64,000 bases of DNA. Origin: a virus. The stretch lies in the IMG/VR virus record IMGVR_UViG_3300030060_008569, positions 1 through 64,000 of that record; one strand, 5' to 3'. The notes beneath the pieces were generated by a model. The model did not search any database. It was not told where the DNA came from and saw only the letters and a list, made by a program, of their open reading frames with translations. Position numbers and translations under genes: made by a program. Positions 7,369 through 15,666 of the stretch are shown here, in pieces (position 1 is the first letter of the stretch; the number at the start of each line of letters is the position of its first letter).

Positions 7369-9588
7369 TTAACGAGATGCGTCACAAACATCTACTACAT
7401 TTATGTAATTAATCAACACCTTGTGATTCTTTTCTCGGTCACTGTCACGGTAGCAGTAAGCATCGTACCAATTAATAATGTTAAGCATCGAGTATTTTTC
7501 AAGAACCTTCGTGAACCAATCGCTCAAATCGTAGGACGGTTCAGCATTGAACTTGATTTCGATTTGCAGTCGGTCATCAATTAGTTCTTTCATGGCGAGC
7601 AATTCCTCGCGTTGCTTTTCTGTACCGTACATACGCTTGAAGTTTTTCATGCCCTCCAGTACGAGACTATCCTTTGAAGCAAAGTCAGAGTCTTTGATAC
7701 TTTCACGAACTCGCTCATGCAGTAGGTTGCTGTTATGATTGCAAGCATGGCTGAAGTCTACGAACTTCTGTTCGATGTTGTTGGCGGCGAGATGGTTCTT
7801 AACCTCCTGTTCCATCCAAACATTTAGCTCGACCCAGCCCTTTGCAGCTTCAGGCTTTTCACGCTTGGCAACCTTCCAAGCATAAACATTCTTTGGGAAC
7901 TTCAGTCCGAGCTTTTCAAACTGAGCCTTCAAGTTACCGATGCGACGAGGTTCGTTGTAACCGTAACGACTGGACGTAAACATTGGCTTGAACTTGTCGA
8001 GGATGACATAAACTCCTTCACCGCTCTCCAAGTCTACGCTGGCAGCTTTCCAGTAGTCGGATGCCTTGTGATTCCATGATGAACCCTTGCACTCCCAATC
8101 ATACTCGAAAGCAGGACTCGCTAGTTTTTTAGCGTGTTTACGTTCTTCGGCAGTAGCATTGCCTTTGGTGGTCGTGCTGCTACCGTAGAAATCTGACAAT
8201 GGGCGTTTGTCCAACTCGGAGAGTTTTAACATTTCGCCATCGTACTTCTTCCGCCACTCTTTGCGAGCTTGAGGCTTTTCAAATTGCAGAAGGTAAACTT
8301 CCTTATTCTCCTCCATTGCCATGCCAAGCAGTCGGCCCAAGATGCCGCGACGATGGCCAAGGTCGTTCTCTACAATTACTACCTTACTATCGGCAGTAAT
8401 GTTGCTCCAACCTTCTTCGAGACGGTAACGAATAGCACCGTGCCGACTTGGCTTTTTGAGTACCCGCATATCGACATCACTTGGAATTGATACGCCAATA
8501 CCTTCAATCGGCTTGCCTTTCCATTTGACATTCTCTTCGATAACCTCACGCAACTCATACAAGCCACTAGCGAAATCACGAACATCACCGAGCAACTGCT
8601 TTGCCGCCCAGAGGGTTGGCTTTTCAGCAAACTGCTTTTCAGCTTGAGCTACGATTCCATCTTTTACTTCACGCAGTTTTGCGATGAGAGTTTTACGAGT
8701 CGCCTCAGTGAACTGCAATTTCTCACGGGATGCAGAGATGTCCAAGTCACCGATGTCACACTTCAAATGAAGATTACCCTTGACCATATCACTGAGTCCT
8801 TCGATGCGTTCTTCGTCAGTGAAGTTGAGGTCTTTGGCAGAGAACGGATAAGCAATGTTACCCATGACCGCTTTCGGTTCTTCGTAGCGACTGCTCCACC
8901 TATCCCCATCATTCTTGAACCAAGTCCAGTTATCACCCATGAACATTGCTTTCTTCTGAGTGTATTCAAACTGGTTAGTACCCTTAATGGTTGGGGTAAC
9001 TTTAAAATACCTAAATAAACCTTCGGCTTTACTAACGAACTCCTCGGTATCTTCTTCTCGTACCGGAATAACAATCTCAATACCGTTTTCTTCGTCGGTC
9101 TTTTGAGTGCCTATCTTGGAGATTTGACCAACCTGAGATGGGTCGATGAATGCGTTCCAAATGTGTTTCTCACCGTCGATGTAAGAATTAATCACAAAGT
9201 TATCACCGTATGCAAACGCTGACTTGGAACCAATGCCAAGCATACCTGTTTGCTCATTGGTGTTACGCTTGGTGGACTCACCATAAAATGCGTAGACATC
9301 GTGAATCTCTTCGTCGTTTAGTGCTGGCCCAAAGTCCCGCACCTTAAACTCTAGTTTTAATTTAGATGGAAGAGTAACTTCAATCGGACGGTCGCCAATT
9401 CCTGCTTCTACATGAGCGTCAACCGCATTACATGAATACTCACGCAGCACCGCAGTAATCTTGTCAGAGTAAAGCTGATTGCGTAGTACGTTAAAGATGT
9501 GAGCAAGTCCGGTACTCTTGATTCCAAACTTTACGGAATCTTGTACGCCTTTGCTTTCGAGAGAGGTTTGATTTACATTAGGTTTCAT
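7369..9588 (-). CDS. rIIA: rIIA-like GHKL ATPase, 739 aa
   Basis: A GHKL ATP-binding fold is clear at the N-terminus: N-box REYSCNAVDA (49-58), G1 DFGPAL (85-90) and G2 TGMLGIGSKSAF (114-125). This and the length of about 740 aa match T4 rIIA. In T4 the protein works with rIIB in membrane-associated exclusion and lysis-inhibition responses. It is transcribed alone from a strong promoter to a strong terminator. Its leader carries AGAAAGAACT before the ATG, shared with rIIB. Confidence 0.88.
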   Translation of the reverse strand: MKPNVNQTSLESKGVQDSVKFGIKSTGLAHIFNVLRNQLYSDKITAVLREYSCNAVDAHVEAGIGDRPIEVTLPSKLKLEFKVRDFGPALNDEEIHDVYAFYGESTKRNTNEQTGMLGIGSKSAFAYGDNFVINSYIDGEKHIWNAFIDPSQVGQISKIGTQKTDEENGIEIVIPVREEDTEEFVSKAEGLFRYFKVTPTIKGTNQFEYTQKKAMFMGDNWTWFKNDGDRWSSRYEEPKAVMGNIAYPFSAKDLNFTDEERIEGLSDMVKGNLHLKCDIGDLDISASREKLQFTEATRKTLIAKLREVKDGIVAQAEKQFAEKPTLWAAKQLLGDVRDFASGLYELREVIEENVKWKGKPIEGIGVSIPSDVDMRVLKKPSRHGAIRYRLEEGWSNITADSKVVIVENDLGHRRGILGRLLGMAMEENKEVYLLQFEKPQARKEWRKKYDGEMLKLSELDKRPLSDFYGSSTTTKGNATAEERKHAKKLASPAFEYDWECKGSSWNHKASDYWKAASVDLESGEGVYVILDKFKPMFTSSRYGYNEPRRIGNLKAQFEKLGLKFPKNVYAWKVAKREKPEAAKGWVELNVWMEQEVKNHLAANNIEQKFVDFSHACNHNSNLLHERVRESIKDSDFASKDSLVLEGMKNFKRMYGTEKQREELLAMKELIDDRLQIEIKFNAEPSYDLSDWFTKVLEKYSMLNIINWYDAYCYRDSDREKNHKVLINYINVVDVCDASR

Positions 9589-9630
9589 GTTCAGTTCTTT
9601 CTATTAGGGGTTTGTCTTAACTATGTTTCT

Positions 9631-9659
9631 AATATAGCATAATTTTGCCTCCTTGTCAA
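9631..9659 (-). promoter_or_regulatory. sigma-70 promoter of rIIA
   Basis: TTGACA (9654-9659), 17-nt spacer ending TTATGC, TATATT (9631-9636); leader of about 36 nt. Confidence 0.85.
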
Positions 9660-9688
9660 ATACTTTCTTAAAAAAGTTTTAAAATCTT

Positions 9689-10591
9689 TTACCATTTTGG
9701 TAAAAAGAAGTTTTCTCCATACAATTTACCCATAACAGTTCTTAATTTTCTCATGGCTTTATATTGAATCTGTCTTATTCTTTCTCTTGAAACTCCGTAG
9801 CTTTTGGCAATATCTTCTAAAGTTTCTGGAGCTTTCCCGCCAAGGCCAAACCTTCTTCTAATAATTTGCTTTTCTCTACCTTTTAATTTGTTTATAAATA
9901 AAGTTAAATGTTTAACATTATCATGGAATCCAGTAGTCTTATCTGGAGTTGTCATTTGATTATCTTCTAACACATCTCCAAAAGTATCAGAATCAGAATC
10001 ATCACCAAGGGGGGCGTCAACTGATTTTAAATTTAAAACGCCCCCATTAACTAAATCATTTATAGTTTTTTTTGAAACACTTTTTTTTAATTCTTTATAT
10101 ATCTCATCCACTGAAGGCTCATTCCCAAACTCGCTTTTGTATTCACCAATGAATGTTTTAATTTTTCCAATTTTACCTTGAGCTAAATGGTCTGGTATCC
10201 TAATAGTCCTAGATTTATTAGAAAGACATCTTCTTATTTTTTGTTTAATCCAAAGGGAAGCGTAAGTAGAAAATCTAGCACCGTTATTAACATCATATCT
10301 ATCTACGGCATCAAGTAGTCCCATCGCACCTTCATTAATTAAATCTTCTGGCTCCATTCCAGCAAACTTATATTGATGCGCTATTTTAACAACCAATTTT
10401 AAATTATGTAATACTATTAGGTCGTAAGCCTCTTTACCTTCACGGCGTTGCTTTGAGCTACAATTTCTCTTGTTCTTATTCCACTTGTTATATTTAATAA
10501 AAAGCTCATTTAATTCTTTAGTCTTAAAAACTTTTAATTCTCCAATCCTTCCGTGAAGCTGGTCGATTGCGTTTGTATATGTAGTGTGCAT
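9689..10591 (-). CDS. RNA polymerase sigma-70 family factor (primary-type), 300 aa
   Basis: Start taken at ATG 10591, 8 nt after the upstream stop; the longer frame would overlap that gene. Region 2 spans about 54-130, including DLINEGAMGLLDAVDRYD and FSTYASLWIKQKIRR; a region-3-like segment follows; region 4 near 230-290 ends with LEDIAKSYGVSRERIRQIQ. This is a primary or RpoS-like arrangement without region 1.1. It probably redirects host RNA polymerase to phage promoters. Two other sigma-like genes (43282-43989 and 57100-57702) suggest a cascade. Confidence 0.92.
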   Translation of the reverse strand: MHTTYTNAIDQLHGRIGELKVFKTKELNELFIKYNKWNKNKRNCSSKQRREGKEAYDLIVLHNLKLVVKIAHQYKFAGMEPEDLINEGAMGLLDAVDRYDVNNGARFSTYASLWIKQKIRRCLSNKSRTIRIPDHLAQGKIGKIKTFIGEYKSEFGNEPSVDEIYKELKKSVSKKTINDLVNGGVLNLKSVDAPLGDDSDSDTFGDVLEDNQMTTPDKTTGFHDNVKHLTLFINKLKGREKQIIRRRFGLGGKAPETLEDIAKSYGVSRERIRQIQYKAMRKLRTVMGKLYGENFFLPKW

Positions 10592-10599
10592 AATAAATT

Positions 10600-10896
10600 T
10601 TATTTTAAATCGTCTATTCCTTCTACTTGGTATCCGTCCCAATACCAAGTGCCGTCATATTCTTCCGATACTTTTCCTTTCTTGTCCATTCGGATATAAG
10701 AAAAATCTCCCGATACACCTTGGAAGCAGCCAAAATCCTGCAATGGTAAAGTTGCGATTTTAGGACTACCGTTATCGTAAGTGGCGTTAATGCAAGTTAA
10801 ACGCGCATGAGTAGCGTGTTTTGGAGGGCGGGGTATGTCTACCGCCCAATCTGCTCTGCCCACTGTTACAACGGGCTTCTTTTGAAATCTTGACAT
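10600..10896 (-). CDS. hypothetical protein, 98 aa
   Basis: Not recognised. Beta-rich composition with many aromatic residues towards the end (YDGTWYWDGYQVEG). Its ATG overlaps the stop of the 48-aa membrane gene (TAATG), so it belongs to the coupled microprotein operon running from about 12.4 kb down to the sigma factor. Confidence 0.7.
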   Translation of the reverse strand: MSRFQKKPVVTVGRADWAVDIPRPPKHATHARLTCINATYDNGSPKIATLPLQDFGCFQGVSGDFSYIRMDKKGKVSEEYDGTWYWDGYQVEGIDDLK

Positions 10897-11042
10897 TAGT
10901 TAAATAACTCCTGTTCCTTTTTAGACCTTTTTATATTTGACTCGCTTAACAACATTACAATCTCATATACTAAATACGCAAATGCTAACGGTACAACAGC
11001 GAACACCATTAAATATAATGGCAATATTAATAAGTAACTCAT
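10896..11042 (-). CDS. single-pass membrane protein, 48 aa
   Basis: A hydrophobic stretch from residue 3 to about 31 is followed by a charged cytoplasmic-type tail (KRSKKEQELFN). ATGA overlap with the gene upstream and TAATG overlap with the gene downstream give strong support for translation. Function unknown. Confidence 0.65.
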   Translation of the reverse strand: MSYLLILPLYLMVFAVVPLAFAYLVYEIVMLLSESNIKRSKKEQELFN

Positions 11043-11257
11043 CCAATAAAAACTTTCCCCGTCATCTGTTGGTAAATGGTTTTGTAATCGTCTAATACTA
11101 ATAGAGTTCCCGCTCCTTTTGACAACTGTATTCTAGTGTGATTTTTTCCATCGGGCGAAAATTTAATAATATGATTTTTATTTACGGTAAGTGGAGACGA
11201 GCTTTTATGTTCACCAAATATTTTTACCTCATTTAATGTTATGAATTCATTTTCCAT
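11039..11257 (-). CDS. hypothetical protein, 72 aa
   Basis: Not recognised; predicted beta-rich. Overlaps its neighbours by 1 and 4 nt, so part of a tightly coupled series. Confidence 0.65.
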   Translation of the reverse strand: MENEFITLNEVKIFGEHKSSSPLTVNKNHIIKFSPDGKNHTRIQLSKGAGTLLVLDDYKTIYQQMTGKVFIG

Positions 11258-11481
11258 TATTTTAATTCCTTTACTGTTCCATCTTCGCCAATTTCTAATC
11301 CACGATGCCGTTCCATTTCTTGTACGTCTAAATGATGAAAAGAATGATTGTATTTGTCATCTTGTTTCATCCATTCTTGCTCGATAAAAGACTTGAGAGC
11401 GCGACCTGTGGTATTATTATTAGCCTCTAGCATATTACAAAGGCGGTTGTAAACCTCATCTAATATTTCTCGGTCAGTCAT
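11257..11481 (-). CDS. hypothetical protein, 74 aa
   Basis: Helical, with an acidic start (MTDREILDEVYNRLCNML) and a His-containing middle (HSFHHLDVQEMERHRG). Four-nt overlap with the gene upstream. No family recognised. Confidence 0.65.
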   Translation of the reverse strand: MTDREILDEVYNRLCNMLEANNNTTGRALKSFIEQEWMKQDDKYNHSFHHLDVQEMERHRGLEIGEDGTVKELK

Positions 11482-11723
11482 TTCTTTTTCTCTTTCTTTA
11501 ATTTACTCTTATCCTCTTCGCCGTATTTTTTACAAATTTTTTCCCAATCGCTGTCTTTTTTCTCATACTTATAGGGATTGCTCATGGAAACCTGCTCTAC
11601 TGGCCGAATAGTACCACGATAGCTGCCATGAGTATTGGTTTTGTGGAGCTTGCTCATATTTTTGATTAAAACATATTTTTGATTTCGAGTCAAGGACTTT
11701 CTTCGTTTTCGTCTAGCAGCCAT
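11478..11723 (-). CDS. small basic protein, 81 aa
   Basis: Arg/Lys-rich at both ends (AARRKRRKSLTRNQK and KSKLKKEKKK), compatible with RNA or DNA binding. It overlaps the 28-aa membrane ORF upstream by 34 nt in another frame. Function unknown. Confidence 0.6.
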   Translation of the reverse strand: MAARRKRRKSLTRNQKYVLIKNMSKLHKTNTHGSYRGTIRPVEQVSMSNPYKYEKKDSDWEKICKKYGEEDKSKLKKEKKK

Positions 11724-11776
11724 GCAACTGCAACCATAGCGGCGAAAATTACTGCAAGATAAATTAAAGTCTCCAT
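11690..11776 (-). CDS. membrane microprotein, 28 aa
   Basis: A single hydrophobic helix (residues 3-21) followed by an acidic tail (DENEESP). The ATG follows the TAGACCTAAA element. It overlaps the 81-aa gene, so it is only moderately supported. Confidence 0.45.
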   Translation of the reverse strand: METLIYLAVIFAAMVAVAWLLDENEESP

Positions 11777-11788
11777 TTTTATTTAGGT

Positions 11789-11965
11789 CTATTTATATCT
11801 TTGTTTACCATTAGCTTCAAACTCTTGAGCTATTGCTGGACGTTCTCGTTCAATCATTTCCCGAATGTCTTGGCATCGGTCAAAGCATTGGTCAAGCGTA
11901 ACTTGATTGGTTGTGAAGTCGGGGCATCTATCGTAGATTGCTTTAATTAATTCGTAGTTTCTCAT
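11789..11965 (-). CDS. hypothetical protein, 58 aa
   Basis: Helical and charged; contains three Cys (CPDF, CFDRC) without a clear metal-site pattern. Starts 1 nt after the stop of the 77-aa gene. Not recognised. Confidence 0.6.
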   Translation of the reverse strand: MRNYELIKAIYDRCPDFTTNQVTLDQCFDRCQDIREMIERERPAIAQEFEANGKQRYK

Positions 11966-11966
11966 A

Positions 11967-12200
11967 TTATCCTAAATAATCATTTTCTTCGGCATCGCCT
12001 TCGTTTGTGTCGCCATCTAAATCCCAATCGTCCATTGCAACTTGGACTGCCATTTCCATTGGGTCGTTTGGGTAGGTTCTAATGTGTGTTGCCAAGCTCC
12101 ACGCAAACTCCGCTTGTAACCCCCAAGGCTTCGCTTTCTCAAGTCCTTGAGCAATGAGTTGAATGTCGTGTGGTCGTGCGCTATTTGAATTAGTTTTCAT
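11967..12200 (-). CDS. hypothetical acidic protein, 77 aa
   Basis: N-terminal helical part with Trp-Ala-rich segments, then a very acidic tail (DDWDLDGDTNEGDAEEND). ATGA overlap with the gene upstream. Function unknown. Confidence 0.65.
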   Translation of the reverse strand: MKTNSNSARPHDIQLIAQGLEKAKPWGLQAEFAWSLATHIRTYPNDPMEMAVQVAMDDWDLDGDTNEGDAEENDYLG

Positions 12201-12373
12201 CGTTCTATTCTTTCAAAATGTTTGTCTACGATTGCATTGATTGAATCTACTAGCTCTTGAGCTTCGGCTTGATTCATTTGCTGTTGATTATCTTCATCAC
12301 AATATTCGCCAATAATCCAATCACTTACATTATCTTTAATAGCTTCTTTAACATCTAGTATCTTGTATCCCAT
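12197..12373 (-). CDS. hypothetical acidic protein, 58 aa
   Basis: Predicted helical and acidic; ends with ATGA overlap onto the 77-aa gene. Not recognised. Confidence 0.6.
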   Translation of the reverse strand: MGYKILDVKEAIKDNVSDWIIGEYCDEDNQQQMNQAEAQELVDSINAIVDKHFERIER

Positions 12374-12376
12374 AAT

Positions 12377-12547
12377 TTAATTGTCCTTTCCTTTGCTTCT
12401 ATCTAACCTTTTGGATTTATAATGTTCCACGCCATCAAATGAGTCTGTAAAGGTATTAACTCTTGTACGCTTTTGCCTTTTATGCTTATCTTGTAATATC
12501 TTTGCTTTTTTAAAACGGCTTTTAGTTTTTTTAAAAGGTGTTCTCAT
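12377..12547 (-). CDS. small very basic protein, 56 aa
   Basis: The frame is open further upstream, but GGAGG 6 nt before ATG 12547 fixes the start. About 40 percent Lys/Arg (KKTKSRFKKAKILQDKHKRQ), suggesting nucleic-acid binding. Follows the 31-aa membrane gene. Confidence 0.6.
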   Translation of the reverse strand: MRTPFKKTKSRFKKAKILQDKHKRQKRTRVNTFTDSFDGVEHYKSKRLDRSKGKDN

Positions 12548-12549
12548 TT

Positions 12550-12645
12550 TTATCCTCCGTATATTAATACTCTCATTTCTTTTGCTACGTTCACTATGAT
12601 GAACCAATCAACACTAATTAATAACATTTCTACTGCTGTTTTCAC
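12550..12645 (-). CDS. membrane microprotein, 31 aa, GTG start
   Basis: GGGGAGGTGG lies just upstream of the GTG. Hydrophobic core (MLLISVDWFIIVNVA). The last codons also supply the Shine-Dalgarno sequence of the next gene. Confidence 0.45.
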   Translation of the reverse strand: MKTAVEMLLISVDWFIIVNVAKEMRVLIYGG

Positions 12646-12810
12646 TTAATCCACCTCCCCGTAGATTTCGTTGTATCGTTCTTCAATGTCTGCGTCAGTC
12701 ATCTGGTTGAACCCCAAGACTCCATCCATCAGCATCTCACGAATGTCTCTGTCTCCAATCTGCTCAAATACAGATTCCATTAATTGTTCTCGCTTCTCGT
12801 TTGTTGTCAT
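12646..12810 (-). CDS. hypothetical acidic protein, 54 aa
   Basis: GAAGGA precedes the ATG. Helical, acidic (DADIEERYNEIYGEVD). Its start overlaps the stop of the 225-aa gene by 1 nt. Not recognised. Confidence 0.6.
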   Translation of the reverse strand: MTTNEKREQLMESVFEQIGDRDIREMLMDGVLGFNQMTDADIEERYNEIYGEVD

Positions 12811-13487
12811 TATATTCCTTCCCCGTAGGGTACTGCTTGTATTCTACGGATTTCATTTTGTAGGTTATCAATGTGGTATTCTTTTACCGCTTCATTCTTC
12901 TGCTCTACGGAGTCAAACTCTTTGTAGAGATAGATTGTCTCCAGATGCAAGTCATCTTGAGTAAGGTCTTGAGCCTTGATAATATCTAGCGGGGTTGTAC
13001 GCCCACTCCATTTATCGGCTAAATTGTTGTATGGATTTGTGAGTTGCTTCCACACGCTTTCCTCCATCATTGCCTTGGCAGTCCACCATATATCAGAACG
13101 CTGCTCCCATGCGTTAGCTTCCCAAAGCATATACTTATCAGCACGTTGCCAGTAGGATTTAGAGTTGGGGTGAAAAGGGTAGTCGCCGTAGCTGTCGTCA
13201 AAGTAAAGACCATACCCGTCAAAGTCATAACGTGGACTCCACCAATCGTTACAATTAAAATCACACTGTTCAGTAAGGCCGAGGTTGGCTCCAGAAAATT
13301 GTCGCTTCTTTCGTGCTGGGCCGAGAGTTCTCTCGTTGTCCCAATCGTATGTGTACCCCTCGAAAGATACAGCCCATGTGCCGAGCCTCATGTAAAGTAA
13401 TTCGGACTCATCTATGCGGAAGGCTGGGATACCTGTCTCGACTACCTTTAGTGGGTCGCGTTCTCTTGTCGTTTCTTGCGCTATCAT
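12810..13487 (-). CDS. hypothetical aromatic-rich protein, 225 aa
   Basis: Remarkably rich in Trp, Tyr and Asp (WWSPRYDFDGYGLYFDDSYG), with a helical C-terminal half. No family recognised. The -10 box ends 6 nt before ATG, so the mRNA is predicted leaderless. It heads the microprotein operon that follows. Confidence 0.75.
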   Translation of the reverse strand: MIAQETTRERDPLKVVETGIPAFRIDESELLYMRLGTWAVSFEGYTYDWDNERTLGPARKKRQFSGANLGLTEQCDFNCNDWWSPRYDFDGYGLYFDDSYGDYPFHPNSKSYWQRADKYMLWEANAWEQRSDIWWTAKAMMEESVWKQLTNPYNNLADKWSGRTTPLDIIKAQDLTQDDLHLETIYLYKEFDSVEQKNEAVKEYHIDNLQNEIRRIQAVPYGEGI

Positions 13488-13493
13488 GTTTTT

Positions 13494-13522
13494 AATATAG
13501 CACGTTTTTTAAGAAATGTCAA
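13494..13522 (-). promoter_or_regulatory. sigma-70 promoter, leaderless, TTTCTTAAAAAA spacer
   Basis: TTGACA (13517-13522), spacer TTTCTTAAAAAACGTGC, TATATT (13494-13499), 6 nt to ATG 13487. The spacer sequence recurs at 16358, 17279, 44434, 53772 and 55513. Confidence 0.85.
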
Positions 13523-13532
13523 GAGTTAATTT

Positions 13533-14087
13533 TTACTTATAGTAATCGTCCTCATCTTCATCCTCATCTTCGTCGATAAAGATGTCTTTTCCTTCTGGGT
13601 CGAAAGAGATGTTAGGTTCGTATCCCTTATCAATTTTACCCATTAAGTTCTTAATATATTCGTGACTATCTATACCGCGCAAGTTTCCTTCTTCATCTAA
13701 TAAAGCTGATTTTAATGCGGGGTGACTGTAATGAAATATAGTCATATTATACATTTCATAATCAACAGGTTTATTTTGAGTGCCTTCTTCTTTATTTATG
13801 ATGTGCCAAGTTTCTAGCCACTCTTTCTCCCACTCTTGTCCTTTAATATCAGTAAAATAAGATTCGTATTCTATTTCTGCAACTTTAAAACGCATTTTTT
13901 CTGATACGACATAGTATAGTTCTAATGTGCTTTGATTGAGTTCGTATTTGCTTTGGTCTTCGCCATAGCTACGGCAAACTAATTCATCTGCCCAATTAGA
14001 ATCGTACTGCAAAACCTTCCTATCGTCTTTCCAACAAGGGAGAGGAAAGGTTTCTTCGTGTTTGAAGCTACCAGTTATTGTTCGCAT
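13533..14087 (-). CDS. hypothetical acidic protein, 184 aa
   Basis: Ends in a long acidic repeat (DEDEDEDEDD) typical of DNA-mimic or hub proteins, but no fold is recognised. Follows the 83-aa gene by 5 nt, so is co-transcribed from 14351-14379. Confidence 0.7.
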   Translation of the reverse strand: MRTITGSFKHEETFPLPCWKDDRKVLQYDSNWADELVCRSYGEDQSKYELNQSTLELYYVVSEKMRFKVAEIEYESYFTDIKGQEWEKEWLETWHIINKEEGTQNKPVDYEMYNMTIFHYSHPALKSALLDEEGNLRGIDSHEYIKNLMGKIDKGYEPNISFDPEGKDIFIDEDEDEDEDDYYK

Positions 14088-14092
14088 TGACT

Positions 14093-14344
14093 TTAGTATT
14101 TGCCTGTGAACATCGTGTAGATAATTGCGTCTGCATCTTTAGACGCTTGGTGAGCGGCCCAGTCGGCAATTTCAGCATCTTTTCTATTTGCATAAACGTG
14201 CCTACCATTCTCATCCACTTCAAAGTTTTCAGTAATAACTTTCTGCTTCCAAGGGGCCATTTTACTTACAACTTCATTCCAGCACTTTTCATAGACTAAT
14301 GCTATTTTCTTTTTTGTGTTTCTGGGTGTCTTGCTCATAGTCAT
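14093..14344 (-). CDS. hypothetical protein, 83 aa
   Basis: The first ATG (14344) lies 6 nt after the -10 box, but AGGAG is well placed for the second ATG (14338), so either leaderless or short-leader initiation is possible. Basic N-terminus, then a helical Ala-rich part. Not recognised. Confidence 0.7.
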   Translation of the reverse strand: MTMSKTPRNTKKKIALVYEKCWNEVVSKMAPWKQKVITENFEVDENGRHVYANRKDAEIADWAAHQASKDADAIIYTMFTGKY

Positions 14345-14350
14345 GCTCCT

Positions 14351-14379
14351 AATATATCATACTTTTTGTATGAAGTCAA
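14351..14379 (-). promoter_or_regulatory. sigma-70 promoter
   Basis: TTGACT (14374-14379), 17-nt spacer ending GTATGA, TATATT (14351-14356). Confidence 0.8.
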
Positions 14380-14419
14380 GTCTAAAATAGATTACACTAA
14401 TTTTAATGAGCTTTTTTAA

Positions 14420-14617
14420 TCACTTTTTCATTTTAACGAGCTTTAAATCACCGTGAGATTTCTTATAGAATTTTATATACTCAAGAGCATCCGATTTGTC
14501 ATTTCCCGTGTATAGGTGCATGGTTCCATCTCCATCTGGCCCACCTAAATGGACTTGGTATTCGTAATCGGGTGTTGAACATCCCGCCAATATTAATAGA
14601 GCTAAATATTTTTTCAT
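14420..14617 (-). CDS. small lipoprotein, 65 aa
   Basis: MKK start, short hydrophobic segment and lipobox LAGC (Cys at about residue 13) define a bacterial lipoprotein signal. The mature part is hydrophilic with a Lys-rich end. 1-nt overlap with the gene upstream. Role in the envelope unknown. Confidence 0.7.
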   Translation of the reverse strand: MKKYLALLILAGCSTPDYEYQVHLGGPDGDGTMHLYTGNDKSDALEYIKFYKKSHGDLKLVKMKK

Positions 14618-14829
14618 TATTTATTCTTTCGGTTTAATCTTTTTGCTTCTCTCGCTACTTCTCTTTTTCTTAATCGGCGCATAAATCTGGACTCATTCAT
14701 CATCGGCTGCAAAAAGCCCCTGCTTGCGCCTTGGTGTCCAAGCCGATGTTTGCCATCACCGTTATCGCTTCTTAAAAAAGTTTCTTCTTTTGTTCCTTGA
14801 CGAACTCCTCGTATTCCCTTGCTTGGCAT
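14617..14829 (-). CDS. small basic protein, 70 aa
   Basis: Strong GGAGG before the ATG (the element lies inside the end of the 50-aa lipoprotein gene). Arg-rich C-terminus (RFMRRLRKREVAREAKRLNR). Not recognised. Confidence 0.65.
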   Translation of the reverse strand: MPSKGIRGVRQGTKEETFLRSDNGDGKHRLGHQGASRGFLQPMMNESRFMRRLRKREVAREAKRLNRKNK

Positions 14830-14830
14830 C

Positions 14831-14983
14831 TTAACATTCCTCCTTTATTGTATAGTCTTTTATTGTCGTGCTTTTGTAGGCGTAATTGTCATCTACAAAA
14901 AGTAAATCAATAGTTTCTTGGTCGCTTTTATTTGTCGAGCATCCAACAAATAGTCCAATAATAATTAATATAATATATTTCAT
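14831..14983 (-). CDS. small lipoprotein, 50 aa
   Basis: Hydrophobic signal (IILIIIGLFVGC) with lipobox VGC at residue 15 and a hydrophilic mature part. Its 3' end carries the ribosome-binding site for the next gene. Second lipoprotein in this operon. Confidence 0.6.
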   Translation of the reverse strand: MKYIILIIIGLFVGCSTNKSDQETIDLLFVDDNYAYKSTTIKDYTIKEEC

Positions 14984-15184
14984 TTAATGTATCCAATCTA
15001 ATACTTGCTCATGTACCCATTCAGAGTCAAGATTATCTAATTCATCCTTCGTTAAATCTCTGTATTTGCCATCTTCGTATTCGTATTTGGCAGCGACAAC
15101 GTAAGCGTCTGTGAAACGCCATGCGTCATTGTAATTGACACCTTCAATTTCAAGGTCTGTTATTTTACTATAATCTAATTTCAT
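14984..15184 (-). CDS. hypothetical protein, 66 aa
   Basis: Acidic, Tyr-rich; ends WVHEQVLDWIH. ATGA overlap with the gene upstream; abuts the lipoprotein start. Not recognised. Confidence 0.65.
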   Translation of the reverse strand: MKLDYSKITDLEIEGVNYNDAWRFTDAYVVAAKYEYEDGKYRDLTKDELDNLDSEWVHEQVLDWIH

Positions 15185-15348
15185 TTCAACTCCAATCCCA
15201 TTTTAGATAATGCTTCTGTCCAGATTTTTTTCTGGGCTTCCATAATATCATCTGCAATTTGTTCTCTTGCAAAGTCAGAGGTTAGGTTTGCTTGTTTCAA
15301 CCCATAGGATTGTAACACTTTCATTATGGCTTCTTTTTCTTTGGTCAT
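15181..15348 (-). CDS. hypothetical helical protein, 55 aa
   Basis: Charged helical composition; starts 15 nt after the previous stop, with GGAG upstream. No family recognised. Confidence 0.6.
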   Translation of the reverse strand: MTKEKEAIMKVLQSYGLKQANLTSDFAREQIADDIMEAQKKIWTEALSKMGLELK

Positions 15349-15363
15349 TTTAATTCTCCAATT

Positions 15364-15537
15364 TTAACTCAATTCGTGTTGAAAGCATTCTACTTCACCA
15401 CTTCCGTCTTTCATCTTTAGAATGTAAATTTTATGCTTACCATTTCTCCCGTGCTTATCAACTATCGTGCCGTAACCAGAGCAAACACCTTCGTCTGGGT
15501 CATTCCAATATGCTTCATCTCCAATTTTATACTTCAT
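15364..15537 (-). CDS. hypothetical protein, 57 aa
   Basis: Looks like a small beta-barrel (KIGDEAYWNDPDEG, GTIVDKHGRNGKHKIYIL), possibly SH3-like. The start is part of a GGAGGACTAAATG junction. Function unknown. Confidence 0.6.
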   Translation of the reverse strand: MKYKIGDEAYWNDPDEGVCSGYGTIVDKHGRNGKHKIYILKMKDGSGEVECFQHELS

Positions 15538-15666
15538 TTAGTCCTCCAATCCCTTTTCAAGTTCAATAACCGCTTCTACAAGTTGGTCATGTCTCAATAG
15601 TAATTTAGTTATTTCTTTTCGCATTAATTCTACTGCAACCCTTTTTGCTTCTGTCTCGTCCATCAT
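15538..15666 (-). CDS. small coiled-coil protein, 42 aa
   Basis: Heptad-like helix through most of its length (VAVELMRKEITKLLLRHDQL). Starts and ends with the same GGAGGACTAAATG cassette, where the last codons GAG GAC TAA also form the Shine-Dalgarno of the next gene. Confidence 0.6.
   Translation of the reverse strand: MMDETEAKRVAVELMRKEITKLLLRHDQLVEAVIELEKGLED

Noticed and set aside
10605-10648. N-terminal extension of the sigma factor
   Set aside because: Basic stretch overlaps the coding region of the 98-aa gene and has no start signal; ATG 10591 preferred.
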